DNA of 52,222 nucleotides. Source: Pseudomonadota bacterium. GTDB taxonomy: Bacteria > Pseudomonadota > Alphaproteobacteria > UBA2136 > UBA6156. The stretch is taken from the NCBI GenBank assembly GCA_016125035.1, contig WGMN01000010.1, positions 1-52,222 of the forward strand, in the 5' to 3' direction. A program made the translations under genes and the position numbers. This document shows, piece by piece, positions 1 to 8,005 of the stretch. The notes under the pieces are model-generated. The model saw only the letters and a program-made list of their open reading frames with translations, was not told the origin of the DNA and ran no database searches. Numbering within the stretch: the stretch's first letter is position 1; the number at the start of each line of letters is the position of its first letter.

Positions 1-40
1 AATGAAAATATTTTTATGTCAATAGTAGGATAGGCTTGAT

Positions 41-583
41 ATGTTTGCGCGTTTCCTCGCGTACGAGGCGGGGGTTCCTTCATGGGTTAAGGGCCGGCGT
101 GTATTGGTTGATTCACCAGGAGGAAAGATTTCCACCGCCTGCACGATGGTTGATTACCTGAAAGGGCTTCGGCGGAAAGAACTTGCCGTTGTTGAAATCA
201 TCGTAGTTGGGGATGCTTGCAGTGCTGCAGCCCTTTTGCTGGAAGCCGGGAGCCCTGGACAGCGTTCCATGTTACCCGAGGCTATGGTGATGTTGCACCA
301 GCCTCGGCACATCATAGGCCGAAAGGTGCGCAATCTTAACCAACTGATGGCGATGAAGAGACGCCCGGAAGGCTCGGACGAGGTGATGGAAAAGTTGCGC
401 AAGGGCAAAGAGACCACGCTTGAGCGGCTGGTGGCGATGAGCACAACGCCGCGCGAGGGGTGGGAGCCATGGTTGAATGATGGCCGTAACCACTGGTTTG
501 AAGCCGAGGAGTGCATGAAGCTTGGGCTGGTGGATGTGGTGGGTGCGCCGCCGGGCTTTTGGCCGGGTGAGGGGCCTTGGTGA
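41..583 (+). CDS. ClpP-like serine protease, stand-alone, 180 aa
   Basis: Likely a serine peptidase of the ClpP fold. The sequence shows the family core: VDSPGG at residues 23-28 (the oxyanion strand), GDACSAAALLL at 58-68 with the probable nucleophile Ser61, MLHQP at 84-88 with His86, and LNDGRNHWFEAEE near 146-156, where Asp147 aligns with the ClpP catalytic Asp. The ending KLGLVDVV matches the usual ClpP tail. It is shorter at the N-terminus than typical ClpP (about 195-200 aa), and an in-frame stop at 26-28 limits extension, so the axial-loop region may be missing. No clpX or clpA is adjacent. The region before the start is AT-rich, unlike the rest of the window. It could instead be a phage-type or membrane-associated ClpP relative; the substrate is unknown. 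Confidence 0.75.
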   Translation: MFARFLAYEAGVPSWVKGRRVLVDSPGGKISTACTMVDYLKGLRRKELAVVEIIVVGDACSAAALLLEAGSPGQRSMLPEAMVMLHQPRHIIGRKVRNLNQLMAMKRRPEGSDEVMEKLRKGKETTLERLVAMSTTPREGWEPWLNDGRNHWFEAEECMKLGLVDVVGAPPGFWPGEGPW

Positions 584-587
584 CGAG

Positions 588-620
588 AAAGAGGGCGGTG
601 CTGCGGCGCCGCCCCTCTTT
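588..620. terminator. Bidirectional hairpin terminator
   Basis: A GC-rich stem with AAAGAGG on the left and CCTCTTT on the right lies between the convergent ClpP-like and arginase genes, so it can serve both strands. Confidence 0.7.
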
Positions 621-629
621 GCGTTTGGG

Positions 630-1544
630 TTAGGCGGTGAGGGCTTGAGGGAGGGCGGCGTGGGAGGGCAGGGCGGTGGTGAGGAGGTTGTGGATGAGGG
701 TGAGGGTGCGGCCCGCGCGGTCATTCTGCGGGTTGAACTCCACGCATTCCAGCGCCAGGAATTTGGGGTGGGCGGCAGTTGAGCCCAGCAGGGTTTGCAC
801 CTGCGCGGCGGTGAGGGCCGGCCAGCGGTTGGAGTGCACGTCGGGCGTGGTGATGCCGGGGGCTTCCGCCGCGTTGAGGACGTCGATATCCAAGGAGACG
901 CCAAAGGCGTGGGTGTGGTGTGAGACGTGGGCGGTGGCCTCTGCGATGACGGCGGCCATGCCGCGGCGGTGCACGTCATCGGCCGTATAAATACGTACGC
1001 CGAGGCGTGAGAGCAGGTTGGCCTCGCCGTCCTCGAAGCTGTTGGTGCCGATGAGGCACAGGTTGTGCGGCAGGATGGCCGGGCCGTGGCGGGAGAGCGA
1101 GGTGAATTGGGAGTCTCCGTGGCCGAGCAGTTGGGCGAGGGGCATGCCGTTGGGATCGCCGCTTAAGGTGGTGGCGGGGGTGTGGGCGTCCATGTGGGCA
1201 TCCACCCAGATGAGGCCCAGCGGGCGGGTGGGGCCGAGGGCGTTGGCGGCGCCCGACCAGGTGCCGGTGGCGATGGAGTGGTCTCCGCCCAGGGCCAAGA
1301 AGGTGCCCGAGGTGTGGAGGGCTTTTTCCACCTGCGGGGCGAGGCGGGCCAGCGCGTTGTGAATTTGCTGCCAGCGCGGCAGGAAGGTGGCGACGGGGAT
1401 CTGGTTCCAGGTAGGCGCGTAGCCCAAGGTGGCGAGGTTGGCCATGAGGCCGGAATTATGCAGCGCCTGCGGGGCCAGGTGCGCGCCGCCGTGGCTGGCA
1501 CCGGCGGTGAGCGGGGTGGCGAGGATGGGCAGGGAGGGGCGCAT
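630..1544 (-). CDS. rocF: Arginase
   Basis: Arginase of the ureohydrolase family: hydrolyses L-arginine to ornithine and urea in the cytoplasm using two Mn ions. The metal ligands are visible: GGDHS at 86-90, VDAHMDAH at 114-121 and SLDIDVLN at 217-224, plus a GMPLA loop after the second motif as in arginases rather than agmatinases. The usual DxDxxDP is DIDVLNA here, but the two metal-binding Asp residues are kept. Length is 304 aa, normal for the family. The reading frame is open further upstream, but the ATG at 1544 begins right at the first conserved strand (RPSLPILATPL). No obvious Shine-Dalgarno was seen. It is convergent with the ClpP-like gene and divergent from the next gene. Confidence 0.85.
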   Translation of the reverse strand: MRPSLPILATPLTAGASHGGAHLAPQALHNSGLMANLATLGYAPTWNQIPVATFLPRWQQIHNALARLAPQVEKALHTSGTFLALGGDHSIATGTWSGAANALGPTRPLGLIWVDAHMDAHTPATTLSGDPNGMPLAQLLGHGDSQFTSLSRHGPAILPHNLCLIGTNSFEDGEANLLSRLGVRIYTADDVHRRGMAAVIAEATAHVSHHTHAFGVSLDIDVLNAAEAPGITTPDVHSNRWPALTAAQVQTLLGSTAAHPKFLALECVEFNPQNDRAGRTLTLIHNLLTTALPSHAALPQALTA

Positions 1545-1700
1545 CGGGGAGAAGGATAGGGGGGATTGGCCGGTTGCGCAGCCGGGGCGGGGTGGATTGG
1601 GAGATGGGGGGTGGCAAGGAGGACGCAGCTCTTGGAGGTGTTGAGGCTTGTATGATATGCAGAGCGATATGTTGGTATGGCCCTTTATGGGAGTTTGCCG

Positions 1701-2141
1701 ATGGATCATCCTGATAAAGTTTTAGAAAACGATGTGGACGTGCGTTTGGCTCTGGCTGGACAATTTGCGACCTTGAGCCATCCTCTGGGGTTGTGGGTGA
1801 GCTCTCGCGTGCGACCGTTGGTGCACTGTTTGAGCCTGACCCATGGTGATGTGGTGAGGTTGCGCGGCTGGATGATGGCGCGCAAGGAGGGGAGTGAGTT
1901 CAGCCCCACGCCCGACACCACGCCGCAGCGCCCTTGCTGCTGGTTGCCTGAGGGCGGGAAAATGGCGGATGGGCAGCTGAACGTTGCCAGGCCGCAACCG
2001 CCGTTGGCGAGGTGGCGCCTGGAATTTCTGGGCGGGGAGGTGTTTTACCACATGTTCGCTTTCCAGGAGGAATGGGTGCCGTATGCGCGCTTTCCGCTGG
2101 AGCATTTGCGCGAGGCGGTGAACGCTTATCGCGAGGCGTAA
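1701..2141 (+). CDS. Hypothetical protein, 146 aa
   Basis: I do not recognise the family. The protein is acidic at the N-terminus, has no evident signal peptide or membrane segment, and contains several Trp, Cys and Pro residues in the middle. The ATG at 1701 is preferred because GGGAG sits seven bases upstream; an in-frame ATG at 1677 lacks a good ribosome-binding site. The gene is followed at once by a strong terminator, so it is probably a single-gene unit. Its normal codon use and terminator argue for a real gene. Confidence 0.6.
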   Translation: MDHPDKVLENDVDVRLALAGQFATLSHPLGLWVSSRVRPLVHCLSLTHGDVVRLRGWMMARKEGSEFSPTPDTTPQRPCCWLPEGGKMADGQLNVARPQPPLARWRLEFLGGEVFYHMFAFQEEWVPYARFPLEHLREAVNAYREA

Positions 2142-2148
2142 GGACGAG

Positions 2149-2178
2149 AAAACGGGGCCGCTTGGCGGCCCCGTTTTT
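2149..2178 (+). terminator. Rho-independent terminator
   Basis: AAACGGGGCCGC, a three-base loop, GCGGCCCCG and a run of five T directly after the stop codon of the 146-aa gene. Confidence 0.85.
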
Positions 2179-2198
2179 GCGCGCATCAAGCGGCTGCC

Positions 2199-2498
2199 TT
2201 AAGCCTGCCGTGTGTTGAACTCTGGCAGGGGAAGGGGGCCGTTGAAAAATTCCTTCGCGGCGAGTTGGGTGAAGAACTTCCGCGCTTCCTCCATTTCATT
2301 TTCCCCGGGACGGGGAATGTTATCGGCCGGCCCCGCAATTGCGGTGCTGAAGAGGTAGAGGATGCTCCGCGCCAGGGGCGGGGGAAGCTGTGGGGCGGCT
2401 TGTAACAACGTGAGGTACATGCGGTCGTATAAGTCCTGCCCAGAGAAGGATTGCGGTGCAGCCGGTTGTTGGCCGGCAACGGGAAAGTCGCAGATCAT
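2199..2498 (-). CDS. Hypothetical protein, 99 aa
   Basis: Small protein of unknown function, probably cytoplasmic: no signal peptide or membrane helix is visible. The N-terminal 20 residues are Pro/Gln-rich, followed by a stretch likely to be helical (residues about 20-50) and an amphipathic Lys/Phe-rich end. The start at 2498 has GGAG about eleven bases upstream. It shares the terminator region at 2149-2178 with the convergent 146-aa gene. I see no motif that suggests a role. Confidence 0.5.
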   Translation of the reverse strand: MICDFPVAGQQPAAPQSFSGQDLYDRMYLTLLQAAPQLPPPLARSILYLFSTAIAGPADNIPRPGENEMEEARKFFTQLAAKEFFNGPLPLPEFNTRQA

Positions 2499-2602
2499 AT
2501 CAGGATAACTCCATGGAGGGGTGAACGGGAGTGGCGGATGTAACGGTCGAGTGTAAAAAAGTGTATGCGCTTAAACAGGGGAGGCGGCAAGAGGAAAGGC
2601 AT

Positions 2603-2626
2603 AAAAAACGGGGCCTTGCGGCCCCG
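2603..2626 (-). terminator. Terminator of tuf
   Basis: On the minus strand CGGGGCC, a GCAA loop, GGCCCCG and six T follow the tuf stop codon. Confidence 0.85.
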
Positions 2627-2647
2627 AATCGGTAGATTCACCAAGGG

Positions 2648-3820
2648 TTACTTGATGATGCTGGCAACCACGCCGGCGCCGACGGTGCGGCCGCCTTCGC
2701 GCACGGCGAAGCGGACACCTTGCTCCATCGCGATGGGGGCGATGAGCTCGACTTCCATGGCGATGTTATCGCCAGGCATGACCATTTCCACGCCGTCGGG
2801 CAGCTTGATGGAGCCGGTCACGTCGGTGGTGCGGAAGTAGAACTGCGGGCGGTAGCCGGAGAAGAACGGCGTGTGACGGCCGCCTTCTTCCTTGCTCAGC
2901 ACGTAGACCTCAGACTTGAAGTGCAGGTGCGGCGTGATGGAGCCGGGCTTGGCCAGCACTTGGCCGCGTTCCACGTCCTCACGCTTGGTGCCGCGCAGCA
3001 GCAGGCCGACGTTATCGCCAGCTTGACCTTGCTCGAGCAGTTTGCGGAACATTTCCACACCTGTGCAGGCCGTTTTTTGGGTGGCTTTGAGACCGACGAT
3101 CTCGATTTCTTCGCCAACCTTGATGATCCCGCGCTCGATACGGCCGGTGACCACGGTGCCGCGGCCGGTGATGGTGAACACGTCTTCAACCGGCATCAGG
3201 AACGGCTTGTCGAGTTCGCGCTCGGCCTGGGGAATCCAGGTGTCGACCGCCTCGAGCAGCTTGCGGATGGCTTGCTCGCCCAGCTCGCCGGAGTCGCCTT
3301 CGAGAGCCTTGAGGGCGGAACCGTGGATGATGGGGGTGTTGTCGCCATCGAAGTTATACTTGGAGAGCAGTTCGCGGATTTCCATTTCCACCAGTTCCAA
3401 GAGGTCTTTGTCGGCGATGTCGCACTTGTTGAGGAACACCACCAGCTTGGGCACGCCCACCTGGCGGGCCAGCAGGATGTGCTCGCGGGTTTGCGGCATC
3501 GGGCCGTCGGTGGCGGCGACCACCAGGATGGCGCCGTCCATTTGCGCGGCACCGGTGATCATGTTCTTCACGTAGTCGGCGTGCCCGGGGCAGTCGACGT
3601 GTGCGTAGTGGCGGTTCGCGGTTTCGTACTCAACGTGTGCGGTGTTGATGGTGATCCCGCGGGCCTTTTCTTCAGGCGCGGAGTCGATTTGGTCGTAACC
3701 TTTGAACTCACCGAAATACTTGGTGATGGCCGCAGTCAGCGTGGTCTTGCCATGGTCGACGTGACCGATGGTACCAATGTTGCAGTGCGGCTTGTTGCGT
3801 TGGAAAGTTGCCTTAGCCAT
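2648..3820 (-). CDS. tuf: Elongation factor Tu
   Basis: EF-Tu delivers aminoacyl-tRNA to the ribosome as a GTP complex. All G-domain motifs are present: GHVDHGKT near residues 19-26, DCPGHADY near 81-88 and NKCD near 136-139, followed by the two beta-barrel domains; the C-terminus has the familiar [12 protein letters not shown]. Length is 390 aa, close to the family norm of 393-396. The start has AAGGG ten bases upstream. The gene stands alone (no fusA or rpsG upstream, no secE downstream), but a tRNA-Gly(UCC) gene lies 280 bases upstream on the same strand, resembling the tRNA-tufB arrangement of other proteobacteria. Only one tuf copy is in this window. Confidence 0.98.
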   Translation of the reverse strand: MAKATFQRNKPHCNIGTIGHVDHGKTTLTAAITKYFGEFKGYDQIDSAPEEKARGITINTAHVEYETANRHYAHVDCPGHADYVKNMITGAAQMDGAILVVAATDGPMPQTREHILLARQVGVPKLVVFLNKCDIADKDLLELVEMEIRELLSKYNFDGDNTPIIHGSALKALEGDSGELGEQAIRKLLEAVDTWIPQAERELDKPFLMPVEDVFTITGRGTVVTGRIERGIIKVGEEIEIVGLKATQKTACTGVEMFRKLLEQGQAGDNVGLLLRGTKREDVERGQVLAKPGSITPHLHFKSEVYVLSKEEGGRHTPFFSGYRPQFYFRTTDVTGSIKLPDGVEMVMPGDNIAMEVELIAPIAMEQGVRFAVREGGRTVGAGVVASIIK

Positions 3821-4099
3821 TGCTTAGCCCTTCATTTGTTTAGGTTTTCATGTTTGCCACGCATGATAATCCTCTCGCTGCGGCAGGCCGCTTTTACCAT
3901 AAATACACCCAAATGCAAGCGCCCCGCGTGGGTTTGCGCTTGGAGGAGGGGCAAGTGTGGTTTGCTGGCTGGTTGACTATAACCCAGCTGTCAAGGGGGG
4001 TATTTGACGCGGGTGTTAAATGGGGGCGGGTAAGCGGAGCCGACTTAACGCGGAGAGCCCCCGTACCCGCCCCGGGGAGTTGGGAGAGAGCTTGAAATC

Positions 4100-4173
4100 T
4101 GGAGCGGGTAAGGGGAATCGAACCCCTCTGTTCAGCTTGGAAGGCTGATGCATTACCACTATGCTATACCCGC
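4100..4173 (-). tRNA. tRNA-Gly(UCC)
   Basis: Full cloverleaf on the minus strand: acceptor GCGGGTA paired with TACCCGC, anticodon loop CTTCCAA giving UCC, T-loop GGTTCGATTCC, discriminator T and an encoded CCA. It is transcribed toward tuf, 280 bases away. Confidence 0.95.
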
Positions 4174-4178
4174 GTCAT

Positions 4179-4296
4179 TCTACTCATCCGGCGGCTTTTT
4201 GATTTTTCCTTGTCCCTGCGCTCCGTGTGTACTGAAGAAGTACACTTGCGGTGCTTGGGCCTGCGCAGAAAACCAAAAATCCACTCGGCTGAGCGA
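4179..4296. repeat. Dispersed palindromic element, copy A
   Basis: An imperfect palindrome of about 115 bases with a central stem GTGTACT/AGTACAC and outer arms ending GATTTTT and AAAAATC. A clear homologue lies at 24999-25111, sharing the opening CTACT..ATCCGG and the inner TGCGCTCC..GCGGTGCT blocks. It looks like a REP-like non-coding element. It occupies most of the gap between tRNA-Gly and the next gene. Confidence 0.7.
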
Positions 4297-4337
4297 ATGC
4301 CGCCCGTGGTTTTAAGGACGTTGGGTGGCATTCGGCC

Positions 4338-4365
4338 AAAAAAGGAGCCCGAGGGCCCCGTTTTT
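4338..4365 (-). terminator. Terminator of the basic small-protein gene
   Basis: On the minus strand GGGGCC and GGCTCC pair (one G-U) across a short loop and are followed by six T. Confidence 0.7.
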
Positions 4366-4382
4366 GGGCTTGCGGTAGGCTT

Positions 4383-4601
4383 TTAACCGAAAATCAGCAT
4401 CAAGGCTAGGGCCACCGCGATGACGCCGACCAGGGCCATGGCGGGGTTCTTTTCCGCATAGCGCAGGAAGTTGTTGACCCAGGCCGGGGTGCCGTTGGCG
4501 GCTTTGGTGCGCGCCACCGGAGCAGAGGCTTTGGCTGGGGCTTTTTTTACCGGCGCTTTGGCCGCTGATTTTTTGGCGGCGGGCTTCTTTTTGGGGGCCA
4601 T
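4383..4601 (-). CDS. Lys/Ala/Pro-rich small protein with C-terminal membrane helix
   Basis: A 72-aa protein of unknown function. Residues 1-32 are almost entirely Lys, Ala and Pro (PKKKPAAKK, KAPVKKAPAKA), like the tails of histone H1-like proteins. Residues about 53-71 form a single hydrophobic helix that ends the protein, so a positively charged tail would face the cytoplasm from a tail-anchored membrane position. The start has AAGGAG eight to twelve bases upstream and a terminator follows, so it is a well-formed gene. An electrostatic contact with nucleic acid or phospholipid is only inference. Confidence 0.7.
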   Translation of the reverse strand: MAPKKKPAAKKSAAKAPVKKAPAKASAPVARTKAANGTPAWVNNFLRYAEKNPAMALVGVIAVALALMLIFG

Positions 4602-4732
4602 GGGGAGGTCTCCTTTAGGGGGCTTGGTTGGATGATGAATAGCTTAGGCACAGTTCCACATGCGGGAGGGAGGGTTGTCAAGCCCTTGCCGCCCACTGGG
4701 CAGGGCCGCCGTTGCAGCTTTGCGCGAAAGGC

Positions 4733-4761
4733 TTGACAGGGTTAGGAGCGCGGGCTAAACC
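4733..4761 (+). promoter_or_regulatory. Probable sigma-70 promoter of the initiator tRNA
   Basis: TTGACA, a 17-base spacer and TAAACC, ending 43 bases before the tRNA. The -35 box is perfect; the -10 box is weak. Another TTGACA on the minus strand (rc of 4676-4681) may belong to the divergent small-protein gene. Confidence 0.55.
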
Positions 4762-4804
4762 CCACCTCGCAGTTGGCGCCCGAGGTTTGGGTCGCCCAGC
4801 GTGT

Positions 4805-4881
<77 letters not shown>

Positions 4882-4891
4882 AGGTTTTTGG

Positions 4892-4924
4892 CCCGTCTCC
4901 GGTTTATTGGGGGGCGGGTTTTTT
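4892..4924 (+). terminator. Terminator after tRNA-fMet
   Basis: CCCGTCTCC and GGGGGCGGG arms followed by six T. It overlaps the end of the convergent PH-domain gene. Confidence 0.65.
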
Positions 4925-5521
4925 GTTGCCGGTGGGTGGGGGCGGGGCGGGCTCGGCCTGGGCGGCGGCGATGGCGCGTTGCGCGGAGTGCCGGATCTCT
5001 GGCGGGCAGAGTTCTTCCAGCTTGCGCAGGAAGGTGTGCGGCTCGGCCGCGTAGGGGATGTGCACGATGCGCAGTTGCCGGCCCTCGATGAGCCGCAGGG
5101 TGATGTGGCCGTAGCTTAGCAGGCTCTCGAAGAAGTTCTGTCGCAGTTCCCAGTCTTCCAGTTGGTAGGGCAGCACTTGCTCTTGCACAGAAGTGAAGTG
5201 CCCGACACCCACCAGGCAGCGTTGATTGGTGATGACCAGGAACGAACGCCAGAACGGCAGCAGGTACCAGATGAGAAAGCCAAAGGCCATGACCGCCGCC
5301 GTGATGGACAGCGCGCGCACCATGAGGGTGGGTTGGATGGCCGTGCCGTCGGGCGGGGGCATGTACAGCGTGCCGTAGGCCAAAAAAGCCCCGGTGGCCA
5401 ACAGCGCCAAGCTAAGCAGCAGCCATTTGATGCCCAGCATGAAGTGGAAATGGCCGTTGTAGACCACGGTTTCGTCTTCCGTGATGAGCACGCGGCCGGG
5501 CATGGCGGTGGTATCGTCCAT
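4904..5521 (-). CDS. Bacterial PH-domain membrane protein, 205 aa
   Basis: Resembles the YdbS/DUF304-type membrane proteins. The N-terminal part (about 8-22) is the typical LITEDETVVYNG strand, followed by two hydrophobic helices at about 31-52 and 67-90, then a bPH2-like beta region from LVITNQRCLVGVG (about 94) to the end of HTFLRKLEELCPPEI. The last 25 residues are a Pro/Ala-rich tail. It probably sits in the inner membrane with the PH-like domain in the cytoplasm. Members usually act in an unknown envelope process. It is the only gene in its unit; no partner is adjacent. Confidence 0.65.
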   Translation of the reverse strand: MDDTTAMPGRVLITEDETVVYNGHFHFMLGIKWLLLSLALLATGAFLAYGTLYMPPPDGTAIQPTLMVRALSITAAVMAFGFLIWYLLPFWRSFLVITNQRCLVGVGHFTSVQEQVLPYQLEDWELRQNFFESLLSYGHITLRLIEGRQLRIVHIPYAAEPHTFLRKLEELCPPEIRHSAQRAIAAAQAEPAPPPPTGNKKPAPQ

Positions 5522-5700
5522 TGCGCTCTCCTGCGTTTGGTGGGGTGAATGTACGCGGAGAGAGCATAAAGAAACTATAGGAAAGGCCGCCTAAAAATGG
5601 TGAGCAAAAAGCCTTTGGGTGGGTGGGGGATGGGCAGGGAAGGTGGACTTTTGGCGGGCGGGCCTTATAGTGCCCGCGTAATGAAGAAGTAAGGTTGATT

Positions 5701-6657
5701 ATGGATAAAGATGCCAAGATTTTTGTGGCGGGGCACCGCGGGTTGTTTGGCAGCGCGTTGGTGCGCGCGCTAAAGCGTGAGGGCTACACCAACCTGGTGA
5801 CCCGCAGCCATGTTGAATTGGATTTGACCGAGCAGGTTGCCGTGCGGGATTTTTTTGAGGCCGAGCGCCCGCAGTATGTGTTTATGGCCGCTGCCAAGGT
5901 GGGCGGCATTTTGGCCAACCGCACCGACCCGTTGGGGTTTGGCCGCGACAATTTGATGATCCAGGACAATGTGTTTGATGCCGCGCACCGTGCCGGTTGC
6001 GAGCGTCTTTTGTTTTTGGGCAGCAGTTGCATTTACCCCCGTGAGTGCGCGCAGCCGATGAAAGAAGAGTATTTGCTGACCGGCCCGTTGGAGCCCACCA
6101 ACCGCAGCTATGCGGTGGCCAAGATTGCCGGGTTGGAGCTGTGCCGCGGCCACAACGAAAATTTGAAGGCCACCGGCAAAGGCATGGAGTGCCGTGCGGT
6201 GATGCCGCCCAACCTGTACGGTGAGGGCGACCATTTTGACGAGCGGGGGCATGCGCTCTCCGGCATTATGAACCGCATGCATCACGCCAAATTGCGTGGC
6301 GACAAGGAATGCACCATTTGGGGCACCGGCAACGCCCTGCGCGAGTGGATGCATGTGGATGATGCCGCCAGCGCGGCGATGTTTGTGATGGCGATGCCGG
6401 AATATGAGGGGTTGTTTTATAACATCGGCACCGCTGAAGAGTTGAGTGTGCGCGAGCTGGCAGAAGAGATAAAGCAGGCGGTGGGCTTTGAAGGTGAGCT
6501 GGTGTTTGACAGCAGCAAGCCCGACGGCATGATGCGCAAGGTGATGGACAGCAGCCGCCTGCTGGAAAAAGGTTGGAAGCCGGAGGTGAGCTTTGCCGAA
6601 GGGCTGGCGCGCACCTATGCGTATTATCTGACGTTGCCGGAAGCGAAGGCCGCTTAG
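5701..6657 (+). CDS. fcl: GDP-L-fucose synthase
   Basis: Converts GDP-4-keto-6-deoxymannose to GDP-L-fucose with NADPH; an extended short-chain dehydrogenase. The sequence shows the Rossmann motif GHRGLFGSA near 11-19, AAAKVGGILAN near 63-73, SSCIYPRE near 105-112, the catalytic Tyr-x3-Lys in SYAVAKIAG near 136, and PPNLYGEGDHFD as in family members. Length of 318 aa is normal. The ATG at 5701 has AAGG six bases upstream; a TTG at 5695 is less likely. Its end overlaps the convergent flippase by four bases. With the flippase and the DUF268 gene it suggests a fucose-containing surface polysaccharide, though no GDP-mannose dehydratase is in the window. Confidence 0.93.
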   Translation: MDKDAKIFVAGHRGLFGSALVRALKREGYTNLVTRSHVELDLTEQVAVRDFFEAERPQYVFMAAAKVGGILANRTDPLGFGRDNLMIQDNVFDAAHRAGCERLLFLGSSCIYPRECAQPMKEEYLLTGPLEPTNRSYAVAKIAGLELCRGHNENLKATGKGMECRAVMPPNLYGEGDHFDERGHALSGIMNRMHHAKLRGDKECTIWGTGNALREWMHVDDAASAAMFVMAMPEYEGLFYNIGTAEELSVRELAEEIKQAVGFEGELVFDSSKPDGMMRKVMDSSRLLEKGWKPEVSFAEGLARTYAYYLTLPEAKAA

Positions 6658-7916
6658 GAAGCGTTGGTGGCTGGTGCCGCCGGCGGGCGGCGCGAGGTAT
6701 CATGAAGCGCGAGGAACAGTGCCACCGCGAAGGCCGCGCCGTAGCCGAGGATGCTGGCGTTGGCCGCCGCCAGCATGCCGCTGGGCACCAGGTACCAGCC
6801 AATAGCCCCCTTGATGGCCACACCTACCGCAGGTGCGATGATGACGTGGCGCGCGCGGCGGTAGCCCGCCACCGCGCTTTGGCAGATGGTGAAGCCGGTG
6901 ACCATGAGCGTGGCCACCAGCAGGCGGTTGAACACCGGCACGGCCTCGGTAAATTCTGCCCCGAACAGCAGCGGGATGAAGGTGGGCGCAAGCAGCGCCG
7001 CCACCAGCCCAGCCGCCGCCATGAAGGCAAGGGCGCCGCCCAGCACCATGAGCAGCAGGCGGGTGCGGGCGCGGGTATCGGGCTCGGCAGCCAGGTGCGA
7101 GAGCAGCATGTAGGCCACGACGCCGGGCAGCATGAGCATGGCGTCGGTAAGGGTTTGCGCGATGGCGTAGTGCCCGCTTTCGGCCAGGGGGCGCCAGGCG
7201 TTGAGCATGAGGATATCCATGCGTTGCATGAACTGCACCGCCAGCCCCGCCCCAAAGGCGGTGAGGATGAAGTTGCGCTGGTGGAAGAACAGCTTGGGGT
7301 TAAGCGCCCAGCGGTTGCCCAGAAAGGTGTTGAGCCGTGTGCCAGAAAGCAGCGCCGACAATGTGAACGAGATGAAAAATGCCACCGACAGGTGCCACAC
7401 TTGCAGCGTGGTGGAGAGCAGAAAACCCACCACCACCGCCACGTTGGTGAGGCGCTGGAGAATTTCCGCCGTGGCGAGAATGCGGCTTTGCCCCATGCCC
7501 ACCGCCAGTGAACTGAGCGTGCTGGTGGCGATGGAGACCGGTACCCCCGCCAGGCATATCAGCAGCGCCAGAGGGTAGAGGTGCCCGGTGGGTTGGGTAC
7601 TGCCGTAGGCATAAAAACCCATCGCCACCAGTGTGCCCAGCACGCCCGCCTGCACCAAGCTGTTGCCCGCCAGGGCAGGGACCAGTTGCTTTTGCGTGGC
7701 AGCAAGGCGGCGGTTGAGGGTATCGGTGCCCAATTGGCCGATCTGGATAGCGAGGAACACCAGAGCCATGATCCAGCCGTAGGCGCCGCGGCCCTCTGGC
7801 CCCAGGTGGCGGGCGACGATGATGCTGATGCCGAAGCTGACCAGTACACCGATGATTTGTGCGCTGTAGACCTGGGCGGTATCGTGCAGGATGGGCATGA
7901 GTTTGGCGCGCAGCAT
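6654..7916 (-). CDS. Polysaccharide flippase (Wzx/MOP superfamily)
   Basis: Integral membrane protein of 420 aa with about twelve hydrophobic helices spread over its length. The first segment (QVYSAQIIGVLVSFGISIIVARHLGPEGRG) carries the common 'ARHLGPEGRGAYG' signature of oligosaccharide flippases after helix 1. Such proteins move lipid-linked sugar units from the cytoplasmic to the periplasmic face of the inner membrane. It lies between GDP-fucose synthase and a methyltransferase-like gene, on the opposite strand from both. The exact substrate cannot be read from sequence. A MATE-type exporter is the alternative, but the N-terminal signature favours the polysaccharide group. Confidence 0.8.
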   Translation of the reverse strand: MLRAKLMPILHDTAQVYSAQIIGVLVSFGISIIVARHLGPEGRGAYGWIMALVFLAIQIGQLGTDTLNRRLAATQKQLVPALAGNSLVQAGVLGTLVAMGFYAYGSTQPTGHLYPLALLICLAGVPVSIATSTLSSLAVGMGQSRILATAEILQRLTNVAVVVGFLLSTTLQVWHLSVAFFISFTLSALLSGTRLNTFLGNRWALNPKLFFHQRNFILTAFGAGLAVQFMQRMDILMLNAWRPLAESGHYAIAQTLTDAMLMLPGVVAYMLLSHLAAEPDTRARTRLLLMVLGGALAFMAAAGLVAALLAPTFIPLLFGAEFTEAVPVFNRLLVATLMVTGFTICQSAVAGYRRARHVIIAPAVGVAIKGAIGWYLVPSGMLAAANASILGYGAAFAVALFLALHDTSRRPPAAPATNAS

Positions 7917-8005
7917 GGCGCCGACTATAGACGATGGCGCGGCGAAAGGCTAGGAAGGGGGCAGAGGTGTGGTGGCTGTGGGTTTGCCATGGTAGAAGAA
8001 TACCG

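Noticed and set aside
3966-3994. A tuf promoter with TTGACA at 3989-3994 (minus strand)
   Set aside because: No acceptable -10 box lies 16-18 bases away; TATAGT is only seven bases from it, so I did not annotate it.
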